From the NCBI GenBank assembly GCA_963920635.1, contig OY987298.1, positions 67,663,949 to 67,727,948 of the forward strand: DNA of 64,000 nt. Reading direction: 5' to 3'. The stretch comes from Pseudeuparius sepicola (Eukaryota > Arthropoda > Insecta > Coleoptera > Anthribidae). Made by a program: the position numbers and the translations under genes. The notes beneath the pieces are model-generated. The model was not told the DNA's origin. It did no database searches and was given only the letters and a program-made list of their open reading frames with translations. Positions 1 to 12,017 of the stretch are shown here, piece by piece (position 1 is the first letter of the stretch; the number at the start of each line of letters is the position of its first letter).

Positions 1-1496
1 CTGTTTAGAATTTAATTGGGAAAATGTTCCAATCAGCATAGCTTCACTACCAGCGTGCCGATGAGGGTTGCATTTAAGAACCCTTCTTCGACAGAAAACA
101 GGTAGGTACCTACTCGTATACATTTTTTGTATCCCGAACTTTTCCAAGTGTTTCCTTTTTCCTTTTCAATATTTTGCAATCTGTTGAACCAGCCATTCTT
201 AGAATCCAGTAGGTACAGCATCACACGCGAAAATGCATAGCTTTTTATTTTCTATTCTAGAACACAATGTAAACTCATTGCATAGAATTTTTGGTGCATT
301 TACCCGAAATACGATGGAGCATCTCGTTACCGATATATAAGGATATAAATGAAATGTTTGTTATTTAAACACTCCTTCTATTTCGGATTTTCGAAAACCC
401 TGCTTCATCCCAATTCCAACGATATACAAGGTATATCGGTCATCAATGCATTAATTTTAAAGGCAGGCAGGGAAAAATGCGCTTGTTACCAATCTGCAAT
501 AAAATTTTTTTAAAGTGCATACTAACGTTAGAAATATATTTTTTATACGATCGTTATAAAAACTTTACTTTTTTTTAACCTTTTTAAATGCCTAAAGTAT
601 ATCTTTTTTAACAAGTTAAAAAACTTACTTTTTTTCACTCTGAGCAGTTTAGAGTGAAAAAAAGTTAACTTTTTTTCACTCTAAACTTCCTTACTACGTT
701 TACATGGAGTTTGAAATTGAATTCAGTGTAATGCAGTTTGGTGTTTTCATAAATGGTAAATGTGGCGTTAAATCCCGAAAATAAGAAAATTTATTTTGAG
801 ATTCAAATCAATCTCAAAATCTCTTCATGCGGTTTTCAATAATTCTAGAAACATATTCAAATCGATTTCAATACTATGTGTAAACGTAGTGAGACCGCGA
901 TCTAAATATTATAATCCTCGTAATTGAAAACCATAGTGCATTTATATGCCCTTTAGTATATAACACAAAAATCCCATCCCAAATATTTCAATGTTTAAGC
1001 ACGATCGTATAAAAAATAATGTATGAAACTCATGCATAAAGTGTCTTTTTTTCATTCATGGGATTGCGCGCACGATTGGACCTACGACTAGGCTCGGGGT
1101 CCGCGGGGCCCCGCTAGGCTGCATAGTCTGACAGCTGCAGTATTAATGGGCGTACGATGGTAGTAGCTCAGGATCAGGATCTCACGGTTTTGCCAAGTTC
1201 AGCTGCCGTTCAGCTTTAATTTTAATTTTAAAAAGATTATTAGTGCCTTGCTACTTCCATATTTAAATAACTATTACAATTTATCTAAGTTAAGTTGGTT
1301 TTTATTTTATTGATTGTTTCGTTTCAGAATTACAGTTTAATTATGTTTATATAAGGGGCCTCAAAAGAATCCTGCCTCCGGGCTCATATTTTGAAGTTAC
1401 GCCACTGGGTCCAAGAGCAGTCTAGCTTGGAAAATAATTCAGGTGAATTAGACAGTACTAATACCTTAGACAAGGGAGGGGAGAAGACGCGTAAAT
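1..1496. other. AT-rich non-coding stretch, no gene recognised
   Basis: Only short open frames occur here and none resembles a known family. The one clear structure is the perfect palindrome at 646-687, listed separately. A short GC-rich patch lies near 1080-1130. This lies downstream of exon D of the minus-strand host gene, so it is probably intronic or 3' flanking. Confidence 0.5.
646..687. repeat. 42-bp perfect palindrome with no spacer
   Basis: The sequence reads the same on both strands around a central GTTAAC at 664-669, with arms starting AGTTTAGAGTGAAAAAAAG. A related TTTTTTTCACTCT stretch lies just upstream (about 629-641), suggesting a repeated or inverted unit. No protein or target duplication was seen. 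Confidence 0.85.
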
Positions 1497-2415
1497 CCTG
1501 TTTTACATTGACAATTTCGTCATGAATTAATTCATGAATAAGTTTATGAACAAATTCATGAATTAATTCACGACAAGTTCTATATTTTACACTGATGAAG
1601 AAATTGATGAATTTTTTTGGCACCTTATGTCAGATTCTAGCAAATACCAACACAAGAGAATAAATAACAAAATTATTTTTTTGTGCTGCATTTCCCCTAT
1701 CAGAACATATTTTCTAACCATATCCATCTTCATCCAAAGCATCTTTAACTACAGATTAAGTCTGGCTAGAAGAGTAGTTGAAAATGCATTTGGCATTTTA
1801 GCCAAACGATTTAGAGTTTTTTTTTACTATAATTAATATGAATGTGGAAAAAGTGCAAACCATAACATTGGCATGTTGCACATTACATAATTTTTGAGAC
1901 CCGAGTGTCCTAGTTCCATCCTAGAAGAGCTTTATAAAGACTATAGGTAATATTTCAATTTGGACTTTCTTACCAAACATGCTCACCGCAAGACATGCTT
2001 GCGTTGCTACCCGAGAGGAGTTTTGTGATTATTTCGTGAAAGAGGGAGCTGTGCCTTGGCAGGGGAATACCTACATAAATAAAACATATTCTAAGATTTC
2101 ACACACTTTTTATCTAAGTATATTATCTCTTTAAAATTATGTATTCTCCTATTCCTCGTCTAATGCCTCAAAGAAAAACCAGTCTCAAAATATAACCTTC
2201 CCTGCGTTAAAATTTTAAATGTTAGCCTACTCCTGAAGTTCACGCAAAACTTGACGGAAAATAAAAATGCTCTAATTCGTAAAGTAACTTCATGAAGAAA
2301 TTCATGAATTAATTCATGAAGAAATTGCCAGTGTAATACACGACTTTTTATAATAATTTGTCCTTGAAGTGACTTCATGAATTAATTCATGAAGAAATTG
2401 TCAATGTAAAACAGG
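1497..2415 (+). mobile_element. Degenerate PIF/Harbinger-type element with short inverted repeats
   Basis: Inverted ends starting CCTGTTTTACATTGACAATT enclose about 920 bp. Further copies of the self-complementary motif TCATGAATTAATTCATGA sit just inside both ends. Inside is a fragment of Harbinger transposase (1741-1897), which supports the family call. I could not find a convincing 3-bp target duplication, so the exact ends are uncertain. Confidence 0.6.
1741..1897 (+). pseudogene. PIF/Harbinger transposase, C-terminal fragment
   Basis: The frame from 1741 encodes NYRLSLARRVVENAFGILAK, the conserved region holding the last catalytic Glu of Harbinger DDE transposases. After a frameshift near 1825 the frame from about 1832 encodes LACCTLHNF, the usual C-terminal block. 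It compares well with the fuller copy at 48555-49710, whose equivalent block is YRLSRARRVIENSFGILAQ. The N-terminal two thirds, including both Asp residues, are absent, so it is dead. Confidence 0.8.
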
Positions 2416-2569
2416 CATAACGTGTATTTACGGACCATAGCAGAGAGTGTGTCCAAATATCAATGCGACGCCATAATTTGGTGCCAGACGTCGTGTGTGA
2501 CAGCAGGTTTAGTTTTTGTGATTTTGTGCTAATACGGACTGAAGACATTGTTATTTTTGTGGCATCATA

Positions 2570-2637
2570 ATGGTGTTTTGTTCAGCTTTTGGTTGCAAGA
2601 GTCGAAGTGAACAGAAAGTATCAGGAATATTTCATAG
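2570..2637 (+). pseudogene. Possible first exon of a THAP-domain protein
   Basis: ATG at 2570 opens a 22-codon frame, MVFCSAFGCKSRSEQKVSGI and on, with the C-x4-C pair and basic stretch that start THAP zinc-finger domains. It ends at CATAG|GTAAAT, a good splice donor, with phase 2. THAP domains bind DNA and occur in P-element transposases and in host regulators. The rest of the domain (the later C-x2-H pair) was not found downstream, so this may be a remnant of a transposon rather than a working gene. Confidence 0.45.
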
Positions 2638-2639
2638 GT

Positions 2640-5495
2640 AAATATCTAAGTATTTATAATTAGAAAAATAGCTTCAAGGAAAAAGACCTTGTGTATTATT
2701 TGTATACCGCCTCAAACAACTAAAATTTGGTTTCTTTGTCGAAATTTGGTCCCTTTATAAACCAACAGTAACGCTTTAATGGCATTTTTCGTTCTTTACC
2801 AGTCCCACGCGATTCGCCATTGCGGTGGTGCCGATCTGGGCACACTCGATTTGGCCGGATTATGCGTCCTCTCTCCCGTCCCTTGTCTTAAGGCTAAATA
2901 AAAAAAATTGAAGGAACAATAACAATGTCTGAACCCATTTCTAGAGAATCAGAATGCAGAAAAGTAATTTCAGAACTGTTTTCAATCAATTAGATCGCTG
3001 AGTGCCTACTGGTTCAGAGCTGTTGTTGGAACAAACCCGCCAATATATAATAAACTTAAATATGTTTTAAAAAAACAAAATGGTAGGTACTAATTATTTT
3101 CGAAATGGTTTCTTTATTCTATCACGGAAAGGGTAGAAATTGTTGCAATTTATTATCGAAATCATAATTGCGCTAAAGCTACAGCACGAATTGCAACAAT
3201 TTCTAACCTTTCCATGATATAATAAAATTTCAAAAACACGTTTACACTTTCAATGCAGGCTGAAACTAACGATTTCGTAGTTACAAGCAAAAAACGAGGA
3301 CCTTTTTGTGACAGTGACTTTTTGTTACATATTTTAAAAAGATATAAGGTTTGAATTCGTATGAACTTTTTTTGTTTCGCTTCAGCTTTTTCATTTGTGA
3401 CTTTTTTGTAAACTGATCGACACGTCAATAAAAACTAGGTAATTTGGTCGTGTGTAGTAGATAAAAAACTTAATAGTGGCGGGCATTTGTGTAGAAATTT
3501 CTACGCGTACAGTGGATTGTCAACTTTCCGTTTTTAGCCAATAATTCTGTCAAATCTGAACAGAATTCTAAAAACGATACATCACTGTATTCGCAATAAA
3601 AAGGGCTTTAAAATGATGCGCCACAAGGGGGGTAGTTCCATTTGAAATTTTAAATTTGGGGTTGCTAGGGATTAGGGGGATGAACATATCGGGTTGGCTT
3701 GACTGTCAAAAAAGCTCCCTCCAAAAACAAAAATCGACGGGTCTCGGCGAATTTTCAAATATTGTTCGGTTTCCGAATTTTTGGGGGGGTCAAGTTTTCG
3801 TTGGGATACCCTGTATATGTGCCTTAAATCATGTGTTTCACCGCCCGAGATACAACGTGACAATAAAAACTTTCGAGCTACACTGGAAAGGATAAAGGCA
3901 GCTACATTTATTTCTTGAGATTTAGGTGCTATAAAAGCTGTATAATTCACTCAAAAACAAGAAATAATGTGCCAAAAGTAAGTCACAGGCGAGTTTTCGC
4001 TAAATTCGAAATTTTTAAAATTATCAAGAAAATTTAAAAAAATCATCTGTTCCTTTGCTCCAATCCAGACCAGTGCCCTGCTGCGAAAACGACGGGTATA
4101 GACGCAGTTGCCGCAACCACGCGTTGCCCTTGATCCTCAAAATGGTCGTCCTGTTTCTTGTCTCCGAAAATTAAATACTCCGGTGATTCACATGAAACAC
4201 AAAAATACTAATTGGTGAACGCGAAATAAGAATGGCATCTGACAGCTGGCGGAACTTGAACATAATAAGAAGACCAACATGGAACAGAGCTTCCCAGTGG
4301 TGGGATAATCAATATTTAGGCCAGCTAACTCTAATCGTCTCTAGATGGAGTTACCGTACAGAATTTTGTTCGCCTTGAAATTGTCGCATTTTATCAACTA
4401 ATAAACATTGTTAAAGCATTGGGAGAATGATAATAATTAATTTACGTGGTAACGGGGTTTTAACACAAATATTCCGTAGCAAGGTATAGGTTGCATGGTA
4501 ATTTTGAGGGGGACGGGACGCAAGGGGGAGATGGGCATACTGAGTGTCGTCAGACGCGTCAATCCCAGTATGCCCGCTTGATGGTTAATAACTGTCCCGC
4601 CGATTGTTTTCACACATACCTACTACGAGAAAATAATCATATTCCCCAATTTAGTATATTTAAAATTTACAAAGTGCAAAAGAAATGATAAACGGAATAA
4701 GAATATCTCGGTTTTTCCAACTGTAATTTCCTAGAAATTTAAACGGGCATACTGGCTGAAGTCACTCCCGCGCTGGGCGCGGATTGGTTCAAGAGTTACC
4801 AATGCTATACCTCTACTAACCTTGGCCGCTTGCCCTCCATTTCCCTGTGCAGCGTTGTCAGACGTATCGCTTGTTCACCGAATTTGAGAAATCGTCTGTC
4901 ATTTAATTTTTGGGCAACTCTTTAATGGTTAATTTAGCGAATAGCATGCAAAAAACTACCTTTCAGATGTATCGATGATTTTCCTCGCGGGTGTCGTACT
5001 CCTTTCTTGTGTTTATTATCAAAAAATCCTCTCAAAAATCACAAAAGGCACTAGAAAACTAGTCGCACTGTTTTTACACAATGGCCGCGAAAGCACTGCG
5101 TTGTTTTTTTTTTACGGAAATACGAACAAAACACTTATTATTATTATTATTATTTCACCGCACATCGTTTAGAATTTAAAACTAAACATGAGGATAGTAA
5201 GGTTTTTTAATATTTAAATAATACTGTACTTAAATGGAATTTGTAATTTGTGACGTTCCAAAACAACTTTATACCTACCTACCTATTAATAAAAAATTAA
5301 TATTTCGTCTCGTTTTTCCCTTACTGCAATAAATTAACACTAATTAATGCCATTTGTAAAGGAAACAAAAATTATCCATAACTTGTCAAATCATGTCAAA
5401 TGAAAGCTTATTATTACCTAATAATTCAAAAAAATGGCCGAAAAAATGTTTTAAAGAACCGGTTAAAATAAGCCACACATAAAACAGTTGTAGGT
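2640..5495. other. Non-coding stretch with two foldbacks
   Basis: No gene was recognised. An imperfect hairpin lies at 3119-3219 (listed separately). From about 4476 (AAGGTATAGGTTGCATGGTA) to about 4820 the ends are roughly inverted and GGGCATACTG occurs in both orientations, so a second degraded foldback is likely. GGGATACCCTGTATA near 3803 resembles the mariner-MITE ends seen elsewhere in this window. Confidence 0.4.
3119..3219. repeat. Imperfect hairpin repeat
   Basis: About 30 bp at 3119-3149 (TATCACGGAAAGGGTAGAAA and on) recur inverted at 3188-3219 with a few mismatches and a spacer of about 40 bp. It looks like a small MITE or foldback; no coding content. Confidence 0.6.
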
Positions 5496-5499
5496 AAGT

Positions 5500-5875
5500 A
5501 CAAGTTAAGAATGCCATATCCTATGAAACAGCACTCGTCGCTCCACAGAATTTTGCTGGAAAAAGGAAATCTGCTGTCGACTGATTTAAGAACCAGTTGC
5601 AAAATTCTAATCGAGCAAGAAAATCGCCTGACTGCAATGCGTGGACCTTTTGAATTTGGGAAGGGTGCTAGTTTTCCACCAAATTTAGAACAGCCTCGAC
5701 CTGTGCTAAATCGTCTTCGGCACGATGTCCCACTCCATCTCGACAAACTTCCACAGACCCCCGTGTTCCAAAGCTTGAAGTACTGTGTCGCTTGTTGGCA
5801 TATCGCCGCCGATATTCAGCGGCAGCGTGGTTTGCATTACACAAACACTCTCGGATAGCTCGATATACGCGGCCA
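5500..5875 (-). pseudogene. Tc1/mariner (DD41D-like) transposase remnant
   Basis: Reading the minus strand from about 5875, one frame gives YRAIRECLCNANHAAAEYRR, then a premature TAG, then QIQKVHALQSGDFLARLEFC, and in a shifted frame ILWSDECCF. These match in order the N-terminal helix-turn-helix region, the linker and the first catalytic Asp (SDE) of the two better preserved transposases at 28860-29999 and 44866-46187. The second helix-turn-helix and everything beyond the first Asp are missing. It is a dead, internally deleted copy. Confidence 0.75.
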
Positions 5876-5957
5876 CGTTTTGTAAAAATACAAAACCCTT
5901 GCCTGTGATTAATCTAAATTCATTCTTATTTAGAGCAAGACGCTTTTTGGCATCCTA

Positions 5958-6600
5958 AGTAGTGTCCACACAGTCAGCGGATGGTGACAGCTTTGAAAAG
6001 CGTATTGCGCAGAGAGGTTGGAAGTAAAGTGGAAACATTGAAAAGTCGAACTTCATAGAAACAGCTATAAAAATGTCGATTACTACATTATTTTTATGTG
6101 AAAATTCACAACTCAAATTTCGGATTTTGCAAAATAAACGTGCAGTGTGGGTACATGAAATAAACCTAAGCAGGGAAACACTTGGTGAACTCCATCATCT
6201 GTATAAAAATAATTTTGGAAATCTCGACCCAAAGTTTGTCTAAAACACCTCGGTTGTGGCGATGTGCATGCGTTATGTCCTATAGGGGTTTGCGACTAAA
6301 AACTTCACTAATTAGCATTTGAGGATCCATATTGTTTATTCTTAAGTAGGTATATAAGAATACAACGCTCTATTTTTTGAGGTTAAATACGCGCCAATAC
6401 GTTCGAAAATGTCAAATGACTTGAACGCTCCGCTACCAACGAGCAAACACGCTTTACTCTCCGCTCCCCTCTCCGTGGTATGTGTGGACACGAAAACCTA
6501 CCTAAACACTGATAGTAGGCTTCCTATTGTTTTGTAAGCTCCGCTACTATCTCCGCTTTGCTCTCCGGTCCGCCGTCCGCCTTATGTGTGGCCGTGCACT
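5958..6600. repeat. Possible degraded MITE with GTGTGGAC-type ends
   Basis: AGTGTCCACACAGTCAGCGG near 5959 is mirrored by TGTGTGGACAC near 6480-6491 and again more weakly by TGTGTGGCCGTGCACT near 6585-6600. GC-rich CTCCGCT-type blocks sit inside. No coding content and no target duplication was confirmed. Confidence 0.35.
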
Positions 6601-6792
6601 TAGAACCTTCTCGAGCGAGGTTATCAGCGATTTCGTTGCCATGAATACCTTCATGCCCTGGCACCCACATTAGGGTTAATCCATTGCCTTTAGCTACTTG
6701 CTTTCGATGGGCTTTGCATTCCCAGGCTCATAATTATAAGACTTCAGAGTTTTCAGTGCTGTCCGACTGTCTGATAAGGTGTATATTCTTGC
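6600..6792 (-). pseudogene. LINE-type RNase H domain fragment
   Basis: On the minus strand, IYTLSDSRTALKTLKSYNYE is followed after one frameshift by MWVPGHEGIHGNEIADNLAR. This is the diagnostic end of the RNase H domain carried by R1/Jockey/I-like non-LTR retrotransposons, including the DS and GNE-AD active-site segments. No RT or endonuclease region adjoins it, so it is an isolated fragment. Confidence 0.8.
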
Positions 6793-7335
6793 CAAAATGG
6801 CTCATAAAACCTCATTCCTGCCAACATTTTTTCTTTAAAAAAAACTGTTCAGACTTTGTAGCTGATAAAACATTTATTATATTTCTACATTTTTCTTCAT
6901 TTTCAATTTTAGAACTCAGTGATGAAAATTCGAAATACCAAATTTTCGTATTTGGTCAAAGTAAAATTTTCACAAACCATACAAGTACATTTCCACAAAA
7001 CGAAAAAAATCATTGCTGTCAACCTAACAAAAAAAAACTTTCCCTGTAAGTTCTCACATCCTATTGAAACCAAGTTTATGTTCCTATTCGACCTCTGATT
7101 AACGGTGTTTGTTTTAGTGTAATTTGCCATTTTTTTATTTGGTTCATTAGAAGCACTCCACGAATGAATGGAGTATGGCGAGTAGGCGTTTATAAACCTG
7201 TCGTGACAGGTCAGCGTGGCGAGAAGTTGGCACTCATTCTTCGAGTGGGTGGCGCTCCGACTTCCGAGGTCGGTACTTGTCAAAGTACTTGTGCCATCTT
7301 TTAGTTGGGAGAATATTCGCTGATTGGTTACTCAC

Positions 7336-7630
7336 CGAGTCGAGGCTGTTGCTGAAGATGTTGCGCGTGGCGGGCGTGGAGGCGACCGGCGCGCCGGCGG
7401 CGTCCGCGCCCTGCCGCCCGTCCGCGTCGGCGGCGGCTCGCCGCGCAGCCGGCAGCTCCAGCTCGGCGAGGCCGTAGCGGGTGCGCGCGCGGTTGAGGCG
7501 GCGCAGCCGCTGGTACACGGCCAGCGCCTCGACCTCGCGCGCCGCCTCCAGCAGGTAGCGCGGCGACTCCGACGCCCACGCCAGCCCGGCGAGGCACAGC
7601 GCCCCGGGCGCCACGCTCAGCAGCAGGTAC
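7336..7630 (-). CDS. SV2/SVOP-like MFS transporter, exon D (partial gene)
   Basis: Fourth recognised exon of the host gene. It starts after an acceptor GGCGCAG| and ends at TCG|GTGAGT in phase 0; 295 nt, about 98 residues. It encodes a membrane helix (YLLLSVAPGALCLAGLAW), the SESPRYLLE motif that follows helix 6 in SV2-like and sugar-transporter-like MFS proteins, then a cytoplasmic loop with an Ala/Arg-rich low-complexity part and ends TRNIFSNSLDS. Its first base completes the Arg codon left by exon C, giving SSWHRYLLL across the join. GC content and third-position GC are extreme compared with flanking DNA. The substrate cannot be told from sequence. Helices 7-12 are not in the window. Confidence 0.85.
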
Positions 7631-7928
7631 CTGCGCCGGGCCAGAAAATGGGAGCCTGACTCGATTTCAAAATGGGAAGTTTGGTCCAACTTTTATCTGC
7701 CCAACTTCCACAATCGATGCAAACCGTCACAGTAGGACGGCTTCTTCCTATAAACACGCCGGGTATCTACTTTTAAACGCATTTATACAAACCCATAAAA
7801 TCTTTATTTTTGGATATAAGGCCTTCAAAAATCGTCTCTTTTTACCTTCCTACCGTTTTCAAAGGCAAGTCAAGGCCACCTACGATTTATTTTATACCCC
7901 CTATTTTCACGCGATTTTTTATTGAAAA

Positions 7929-8640
7929 TCTGACCTCACAGCGTTAATCAAGAAATCCCAAAAACCTCATATAGGAAATTTGAACAAAAAATATACAGGC
8001 AGTTCCATTATACAGAGCGCCAAAATTGAGCAAAATAGGTATTTTAAAGGCATCTGACAAGAGAAGTCTACCATGGAATCCCCTCAAAACACTTGAATTG
8101 TCAACAGGACCACTCAAAGCTTTGGTGTGCAATTATTCAATATAAAATACTCAGGGTGTCTCTCTCTGTGACATCTCAAAATAGTGATTTTTTGGGGGTT
8201 AAAAATCGAATAAGTTTATAAAAACCACTCCGGACACTATAAAGACTAAAAAATACAGATGTCCATATGAATTAAAGTATGTATGTATGAGATAAGGTGG
8301 CTGGTGTGCCACAATAGGAAACCAACAGGAAATGTATCATCTTAGACAGTGACTTTGTTGAGAAAAGTTCAATAATTAAAATCCTTTTTTATTTTGTTGG
8401 TTGGCATTTTGTAAAAAAATTAAAATTTTGTATTGGACCTTTGCACAACAACACTTTGAGGAGTCTTGTTGACCATTCAACTGGTTTGAGGCAATTCCAT
8501 GGCACACTTGATTCGCCAGATGCCTTTAAAATCTTATTTTGCTCAACTCTGATACCCTACAAAACGGAACTCCATGTATATTTGTTGTTTATATTTGGTA
8601 TATGAGGATTTTGGGGTGTTCTAATTAACACTGTGGTGTC
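7929..8640. repeat. Foldback repeat, inverted arms of about 210 bp
   Basis: The left arm at about 7929-8135 (ACCTCACAGCGTTAATCAAG; later TTTTAAAGGCATCTG) recurs inverted at about 8425-8640 with roughly 75-80 percent identity by eye. Relatives occur at 10085-10200, 27445-27790, 57755-58340 and 58980-59150, so this is a dispersed family. No coding content. Confidence 0.7.
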
Positions 8641-8907
8641 GAAGTATAATAAAAAAAATCGTTAACGGGTTTTCGTGAAAAATTTTAGCCAGCCCTGGAT
8701 TTGCATTTTGCAAATGGTAGAAAGGTCAAAAGAGGCATTTTTTGAAGGATTTATTCCTATGCTTAAAAGTAGACATCCTGTATTTTGAAAACCAAATGGT
8801 TTTCATTGTACAGGGCGTTAAAGCTAGAATTTTTTTTAAGTATTTTCGTGATATGATATCTTCTACACATCTTATATCTACACTGTGTATCGTTTTTCAT
8901 GTATATG

Positions 8908-9920
8908 TCGTAGGCATCGAGCGTAATACGTCGTTTCGCGGAAAGCCTAGTCATTACAGGTATTGCCGGCAAAAGCTGTAATAAAATAACTATTACCTCG
9001 TTTGACTGACATTATGCGTCATTTCAGGGATTGCCCTTGCCCTTTTTAGTCAAACAGAGTAATCGGTCGAACCAAACTGTCGGCGGCGCACTGTGACAGC
9101 GACAGCGTTCGCGTCGACGAAAACGCCGCGCCTGACGTCGAGCCGGGATGGTTTGATAGAAATTTTATTCCGCGTTCAACAGTCAGTGCGTTCGCTCGTT
9201 GTTCCTTAAATATATACCTAAAAATGATCAATAATAAGGTAAGAATAGCATATGGTTTATTATTGATGAATTATGAGGAAGACAAATAAATTATGAATGC
9301 ACTTTTCGACCATCCAACAAAAAAAAAAGTAAAATATTCGTAAGACGAAGAACCGAAGGATCTTATAAAGTATCTGTTGAAAGGACGCTATATTATTTAC
9401 TACAATTCATTTTTATCATAATTATGAATCCCAAGAAACAGCCGTGGGGCGAGCGCTCCGCCGACGTTTCCGTTGTAATCAAACTCAAACAGATTACGAC
9501 TTACGACGCACACGGTGACGGACGCTCAGGCCGACACTCGGGCGGTCTGCAGTCGGCCCGGCTGAACGGAATCTAACAAACCATCCTGGGCGTTTTCATT
9601 GTTTTGATTACAGCCGACGTCCGCAGCGTTCGGCGGCGTTCGACGGAATGTTCTAACAAACCGTAGCTTGACAGCGTCTGACTGCCGTTTGTTCAGTCAT
9701 TTGTTGAAAATTATTTGTAGAATTTGACTGAACAAACGGCAGTCAGACGCTGTCACGGCCGATTATTACTCTGTTTGACTAACAAGGGCAAGGGCAATCC
9801 TTGAAATGACGCAAAATTTGAGTCAAACAAGGTAATAGTTATTTTATTACAGCTTTTGCCGGCAATACGTGTAATGACTAGACATTCCGCAAAATGACGT
9901 ATTACGCTCGATGCCTACGA
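8908..9920. mobile_element. 1-kb foldback/MITE with arms of about 155 bp and a GC-rich core
   Basis: The left arm 8908-9066 (TCGTAGGCATCGAGCGTAAT) is repeated inverted at 9764-9920 with high identity. Between them lie GC-rich segments with CGGCGGCG blocks, and a second nested palindrome at 9668-9757 (TGACAGCGTCTGACTGCCGT and its complement). This looks like one foldback element invaded by, or built from, a second. No transposase is encoded. Confidence 0.75.
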
Positions 9921-10084
9921 CCTTATACACCCTTGAAAAACTAAGTAGGCTCGGCGAATTTTTTTATAGATATGTCCCTGAAAGATCAACATTTGCGAAG
10001 TATTGGATTGACGTTGCCGCGAAATCCTGGCCTACTGCGATTTTTTGAAGGGGTGCGTTTTTCGACAAACCATATGAGGCATTT

Positions 10085-10825
10085 TTTATTTTAAATCTGA
10101 CACAACAGCGTTAATCAGGACACACCAAAACCCCACATACCAAATTTGAACAAAAAAATATACAGGGATTCCATTCTCCAGGGTGCCGTGATATAGATAT
10201 CTTCTAAAATAAGTGAGTTCATAAAATTTTGGAGAATTTTCTATAGAGGTAATACCTATAATGGTCCCAAAGAGCTATACAGTGCCCGCCAAAAAATTGG
10301 AACCATATGGGAATTTTTCTTATTTTTGGGCTAAGATGAAACCATCCTGGGGCGATCATCTCCACTTCCGAAAAGATTCTAAATGAGATCATTAAACGGC
10401 GTGACGTCATTTGCACATCTGTCAAAAATGACATTTAATTAAATAAATAGCCAAAATACGCTTTATTTGTGATTTTATCGAAAAAAGTTATTTGAAAATG
10501 TTGCTTGGAATTTTATTTTACTCCTATTGCCAATTTTCAGACAAAAATCCTGACAATGATAAATTTTTGATTTTTTGAAAAAATATAAAAATTGCACCTT
10601 GTTAGCTGAATTTTTCTTGAAACTAGCCGATTACGACCCAAAAAGGGTCCATAACTAAAAAATATCACGTTTGAATGATAGGCAAACAATTCTAAAGTCA
10701 AATATGGCACACCAAAAAAATGATATTTATTAGTTTTTATATTTTTTCCAAAAATCAAAAATTTATCATTGTCAGAATTTTTATCTGAAAATTTGCCCAT
10801 GGGGGTAAAATAAAATTCAATTTTT
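10085..10825. repeat. Dispersed-repeat fragment followed by a hairpin repeat
   Basis: 10085-10200 (ACAACAGCGTTAATCAGGAC) is related to the left arm of the 7929-8640 repeat. At 10505-10825 about 85 bp at the left (ATCCTGACAATGATAAATTT) recurs inverted at 10732-10822, forming a long imperfect hairpin. Neither part codes for protein. Confidence 0.55.
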
Positions 10826-11124
10826 GACATTGTCGGATCGACTGGCACCGTCGCAATGATAAAGGCCTGACAACTGACGACGCGACGTCATCACAGGGAG
10901 GTAGCTTTTTGTAGTTGTTTACTTTTACTTGTCTGGCGATTTTCCTGTTTTAGAGAACGTTTGTTCTGTTTTATTGTGTGTTGGATTGTCTTTTTCAGTA
11001 ATATAGGATGTGGAGTTTTATTAATAAGGTGGTAAAACAGCACTGGTTCGGAATAAAGCGATTAAAATTCAATTTTAGTTTATAGGTTTTAGGTTGTGTC
11101 TATAGTTTCGAACTTATTCAAATC

Positions 11125-11275
11125 ATGCCGTGGATGTGTTCCGTTCCCAACTGCAAGGGAAACTACTAATGTTTCTCCCTAAAGACCCCATTTTAAGGGA
11201 AAAGTGGGTTATGGCCATCAAAAGAGATTTTGTTCCTACACAGTTTTCCAGGGTTTTGGTTTGGACTGTTGGAGA
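11125..11275 (+). pseudogene. THAP-domain fragment
   Basis: ATG at 11125 gives MPWMCSVPNCKGNY then a stop. A shifted frame shortly after gives KDPILREKWVMAIKRDFVPT. Together these match the start (C-x4-C) and middle (PKD...W) of a THAP zinc finger, with a small deletion or frameshift between. The C-terminal C-x2-H pair was not seen. It is probably the start of a dead P-like transposase or a THAP gene copy. Confidence 0.6.
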
Positions 11276-12009
11276 GTGTCCCTAAAAGTGTACCTAACAA
11301 TTTTACGTGATTAAATTTAACCACCTTGAAATCATGAAGTTTTATGGTTTTATTCATTCGGATTTATCTAGGCACGCATAAGAAATAATTGGCATTTACG
11401 AAAATTTTACCGGTATATATCTAAATGCACCAAAAGCCATTGAAAATGTTACTTTCACTCTCGTAGATTATTATCCGTGTTGTAAAACCATGAGCTATAT
11501 TTGTAAATAATCATTTTAAAGTTTTTTTTTGCCAATTTTACCAAGTTGACATCTTGAAATTTGAATTTGGCGCCTTAGGTCCACCTCCCCTGGACTCATG
11601 GCTTTCAGCTGCCGGGCCTTGTCATTGCGACGGTGCCGGACCGACGGCCAGCGAGGGAGCAAATGCGCGTGCCCGAAAAATTCCCCTTCGCCATTGTTCT
11701 AAAACGTGACGGGAATACGAGCAGTGTTGCCATATGTTTTACCCGATAGCAATAACAATTTTTGAATTTTACTATTTTTTTTTCGGGCAAATTCCGGTTG
11801 ACATTTTTTTTTTAAATATCGTGGGAGTTTCCTCTACCTATACCATCGGATAAACTAAAATAAAAATGGTGCACTAGTCCATTCCTACAATTTGATAATG
11901 AAAAAAATTAAGTAATAGTTTTTTAATTTCCAAAATATACAGGACTATTGAAAGATAAAATTTAAAACATGAATTTCAATGTATTAATTGAAAATGAATA
12001 AACAAAGTT
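11276..12009. other. Non-coding stretch, nothing recognised
   Basis: AT-rich DNA apart from a GC-richer patch near 11580-11720. No family motif, splice-bounded frame or strong inverted repeat was seen. Confidence 0.5.
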
Positions 12010-12017
12010 ATTTTAAC

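Noticed and set aside
5511..5858. 115-codon plus-strand frame
   Set aside because: It is antisense to a recognisable transposase remnant on the minus strand and has no motif of its own.
7277..7689. Several long overlapping frames on both strands over the GC-rich exon D; likewise at 13143-13518 and 60121-60456
   Set aside because: High GC removes stop codons in all frames. Only the minus-strand frames have phase-matched splice sites and transporter motifs.
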